Shown here: positions 61,626-64,000 of the stretch, piece after piece
Layout: each line of letters begins with the position of its first letter
Numbering within the stretch: the stretch's first letter is position 1
NCBI RefSeq assembly: GCF_005281615.1
Contig: NZ_SZZM01000002.1
Span: 496,001 to 560,000, forward strand
Length of the DNA: 64,000 nucleotides
Source: Rhodoligotrophos defluvii
GTDB lineage: Bacteria; Pseudomonadota; Alphaproteobacteria; Rhizobiales; Im1
Reading direction: 5' to 3'
The notes under the pieces: model-generated
Databases searched by the model: none
Told to the model about the DNA's origin: nothing
What the model saw: the letters and a program-made list of their open reading frames with translations, nothing else
Program-made: the position numbers and the translations under genes

Positions 61626-62549
61626 ATGTCCCAAGCCGCTTTGACACCGCACCGGCACGACCGCCTCGACACCCTCGCCTGCGGTCTGATGCTGCTGATC
61701 TGCGCGAGCTGGGGCCTCAACCAGGTGGCCGTTAAGATCGCGGTCGGCGGAATTTCCCCCATATGGCTCACGGCGATCCGCTCGATCGGCGGCAGCGTGC
61801 TGATGCTGGCCTGGATGGCCTGGCGCCGCATTCCCGTGCTGAAGGCGGATGGCAGCCTCGGCGTCGGCACCTTCATGGGCGTGATCTTCACGATCGAGTT
61901 CATCCTGTTCTATTGGGGCATGAATTACACGACCGTGTCGCGCGGGGTCCTGTTCTTCTATATGTCGCCCTTCGTGGTGGCGATCGGCGCCCATTTCTTC
62001 ATCCCGAGGGAGCGGCTGACCAGGACCAAGTGCCTCGGCCTCATTCTCGCCTTCACCGGCCTTGCGCTCGCGGTCTATGAGGGCCTCACCCTGCCCAGCC
62101 TGCGCGAGCTGTTCGGCGACTTGATGATCCTCATCGCCGCCATCCTCTGGGGCGTGCAGTCCGTGCTGTTCAAGGCCGGCCGGCTGTCGCGCATCGCCCC
62201 GGAAAAGACGCTGCTCTACGAGCTCGGCATTTCCGCCCTGCTCACCCCGTTCGCCCTGCTGATCTTTCCCGAACCCGGAATCTTCGCACCCTCTCCGCTG
62301 GTCTGGCTGTCTGTGCTCTACCAGATCGTGGTGGTCGTCTTCGCCAGCTATATCGGCTGGCTGTGGCTCATGGTGCGTTATCCCGCCTCGCAGCTTGCCT
62401 CCTTCAGCTTCCTCGTCCCGGTGATTGGCTTTGCGGGCGGCGCACTCCTGCTGGACGAACCGGTCAGTCCGTTGCTCCTGGTCACCGTCGCACTGATCGG
62501 CCTGGGCATCTTCCTGGTCACCCGCACCAGTCCCGTAACCCAACGTTAA
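61626..62549 (+). CDS. EamA/DMT-family transporter
   Basis: 307 residues with ten membrane helices in two similar halves. LICASWGLNQVAVKIA near 24-39 and AAILWGVQSVLFKAGRLS near 175-192 are the paired starts of each EamA repeat, and FLVPVIGFAGGALLLDEPVSPLLL is the usual second-half block. It would export or import small metabolites across the inner membrane; the substrate is unknown. It lies after the LivF/binding-protein pair on the same strand, with a hairpin between. Confidence 0.88.
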   Translation: MSQAALTPHRHDRLDTLACGLMLLICASWGLNQVAVKIAVGGISPIWLTAIRSIGGSVLMLAWMAWRRIPVLKADGSLGVGTFMGVIFTIEFILFYWGMNYTTVSRGVLFFYMSPFVVAIGAHFFIPRERLTRTKCLGLILAFTGLALAVYEGLTLPSLRELFGDLMILIAAILWGVQSVLFKAGRLSRIAPEKTLLYELGISALLTPFALLIFPEPGIFAPSPLVWLSVLYQIVVVVFASYIGWLWLMVRYPASQLASFSFLVPVIGFAGGALLLDEPVSPLLLVTVALIGLGIFLVTRTSPVTQR

Positions 62550-62627
62550 CCAACTGGACTTGCAGCCGGCTTCGGGGGAAACTAGAGCCGGCTCCAAGCG
62601 CCTCGAGCTTGTGCATGCGGGGATCCT

Positions 62628-64000
62628 ATGTTCGCGTCGCGTCTGTTTGTGCCTATCGCCGTTGCTGCCGCCCTCTGGCTGTCGCCGGCACAATCTCCAG
62701 GGGTGCTGGCCCAGGCCCAAGCGCCCGCACCGCAAGCCGCCCCCACAGCCGCGCCGCCACCGGCCACCACAGCCGCACCGCAAGCGGCCACGCCAACGCC
62801 CCTGTCAAAGGAGGATAAAGCCAAGATCCTCTCCTTTCTGCCGGGCAGCGTCGCGGATGAGGCGCAGCGCTACCTGAAGGCGCTGGAGGCGGATAGCCAG
62901 ATCACCGACGAGGCGCGCGCCAATGCCGAGCAGCGAGGCTTCAGCGCCGCTGCCCAGGGCGATCAGCGCAGCGCCATCAATGCCTTCCGCGCGGCCCTGA
63001 GCGAGGACCCGAGCAACACGCCCGTGTGGATCGCCCTGTCGAATGCGCTGCTCGCCTTGCAGACCGACGATTACGAGGAGCGCTACCGGCTGCCACAGGA
63101 CGCGACCGCAGCGGCGCTGAATGCGTTCGAGACAGCACCCGACGCGGCACTCCGTGCCGAGGCCGTGGCTGCGCTGGCCCGGGCGCTCGAGCGCCGCCAG
63201 CTCTATCGCCCAGCGATCGAGGCCTACAAGGCGAGCCTTGCGCTCAACGCGTCGCCATCCGTGCAGGCCGCCTATGACAAGCTACGGCGCGATCAGGGCT
63301 TCCGGGTGGTGGACTACACGGTGGATTCCGATGCCCTGTCGCCCCGGTTGTGCATCCGCTTCTCCGAGCCTTTGGCACGGGTCGAGGATGGAATGTCCAA
63401 ATTCGTCACCGTCAACGAAAAGGGCCCCGGCGAAGTCCAGGTTGAGGAGCGCCAGATCTGCATCGATGGGCTGCAGCATGGCGAGCGCTACCGGGTGGGC
63501 TTGCGCGCGGGCATTCCCTCGGTCGTAGACGAAGTGCTCGATCGGCCCGCCACCTTCGAGATCTATGTGCGCGACCGCACGCCCTCCGTGCGCTTCTCCG
63601 GCAAGAGCTTCGTGCTGCCGCCCCTGGGCGCGCAGACCATACCTGTCGTTTCGGTCAACACGCCGGAGATCGAGCTGGAGCTGTTCCGCATCGGCGACCG
63701 CAGTCTCGCCAATGCCATTGTCGGCGAGACCTTCCTCTCCCAACTCGACAGCTACCAGGCCACCGATATCGAGGACAAGCAGGGCGAGAAGATCTGGTCC
63801 GGCAAGCTCGGCACTCAGACGCAGCTCAATCGCGAGGTGACCACCGGCTTTCCGGTGACCGAGGTGCTGAAGGAGCGCAAGCCGGGCGTCTATGTGCTCA
63901 GGGCTCGGCCGAGCAATGCATCCGATCGCCCTTGGAATTCCCAGGCCACCCAATGGTTCGTGGTGTCCGACATCGGCCTTGCCAGCGCCTCCGGTACCGA
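62628..64000 (+). CDS. Alpha-2-macroglobulin-family protein, N-terminal part
   Basis: Open from the ATG at 62628 to the window end (457 codons), so the C-terminus, and the thioester region if present, is missing. A signal peptide (MFASRLFVPIAVAAALWL) is followed by an Ala/Pro/Thr/Gln-rich linker at about 25-60. Two helical TPR-like segments and then beta domains (VRFSGKSFVLPPLGAQ, then GVYVLRA) resemble the first macroglobulin-like domains of large bacterial A2M proteins (YfaS type), thought to trap proteases in the periplasm. Bacterial members often sit beside a class A penicillin-binding protein gene (pbpC), to be expected beyond the window. Confidence 0.75.
   Translation, partial: MFASRLFVPIAVAAALWLSPAQSPGVLAQAQAPAPQAAPTAAPPPATTAAPQAATPTPLSKEDKAKILSFLPGSVADEAQRYLKALEADSQITDEARANAEQRGFSAAAQGDQRSAINAFRAALSEDPSNTPVWIALSNALLALQTDDYEERYRLPQDATAAALNAFETAPDAALRAEAVAALARALERRQLYRPAIEAYKASLALNASPSVQAAYDKLRRDQGFRVVDYTVDSDALSPRLCIRFSEPLARVEDGMSKFVTVNEKGPGEVQVEERQICIDGLQHGERYRVGLRAGIPSVVDEVLDRPATFEIYVRDRTPSVRFSGKSFVLPPLGAQTIPVVSVNTPEIELELFRIGDRSLANAIVGETFLSQLDSYQATDIEDKQGEKIWSGKLGTQTQLNREVTTGFPVTEVLKERKPGVYVLRARPSNASDRPWNSQATQWFVVSDIGLASASGT

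Overview
The window is GC-rich, densely coded alphaproteobacterial chromosome. Hyphomicrobiales (Rhizobiales) is the best guess. The supporting signs are an IalB-family protein, a BcsS-like beta-barrel protein, a NodQ-type CysN-CysC fusion, two short palindrome families of a kind I associate with Rhizobiales intergenic DNA, and a sphingolipid gene block arranged as I remember it from Caulobacter. I saw no rRNA, tRNA, phage, transposase or CRISPR array.

Region 1 (about 0.4-18.8 kb) is a sphingolipid locus. The right arm, on the minus strand, carries the ceramide backbone genes: acyl-AMP ligase, CerR-type dehydrogenase, acyl carrier protein and serine palmitoyltransferase. The left arm, mostly on the plus strand, carries an Asp/Asn hydroxylase, an MsbA-like ABC exporter, a GNAT-fold ceramide synthase candidate, two nucleotidyltransferases, a metallophosphoesterase, a HIT protein, an LptF/LptG permease pair, a CDP-alcohol phosphotransferase, a ceramide/diacylglycerol kinase and a Tam41-like cytidylyltransferase. 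Together they suggest synthesis of ceramide, activation as ceramide phosphate or CDP-ceramide, head-group attachment, and export by a dedicated Lpt-type permease.

Region 2 (19-34 kb) is mixed housekeeping and envelope genes: a BcsS-like protein, a glycosyltransferase, aspS, rnd, an AbrB-type permease, a glycogen phosphorylase, a second lipid kinase, an RlpA-like protein, a DcaP-like porin and a phosphatase.

Region 3 (34.2-45.3 kb) is a co-directional minus-strand polysaccharide locus. In transcription order it holds a NusG-like antiterminator, ManC, a Wzx-type flippase, a sulfotransferase, a Wzy/WaaL-type membrane protein, a GT2 glycosyltransferase, a WecG/TagA glycosyltransferase, CysD and CysN-CysC. 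It looks like a sulfated surface polysaccharide locus with its own PAPS supply and antiterminator.

Region 4 (45.6-64 kb) has a ketopantoate-reductase-like gene with an AMP-forming ligase, a 2,049-residue autotransporter whose passenger carries 21 copies of an Ala/Gly-rich unit of about 46 residues, an unknown membrane-anchored protein, IalB, a TPR-sulfotransferase, an orphan LivF plus substrate-binding protein, an EamA transporter, and the start of an alpha-2-macroglobulin-like gene cut by the window end.
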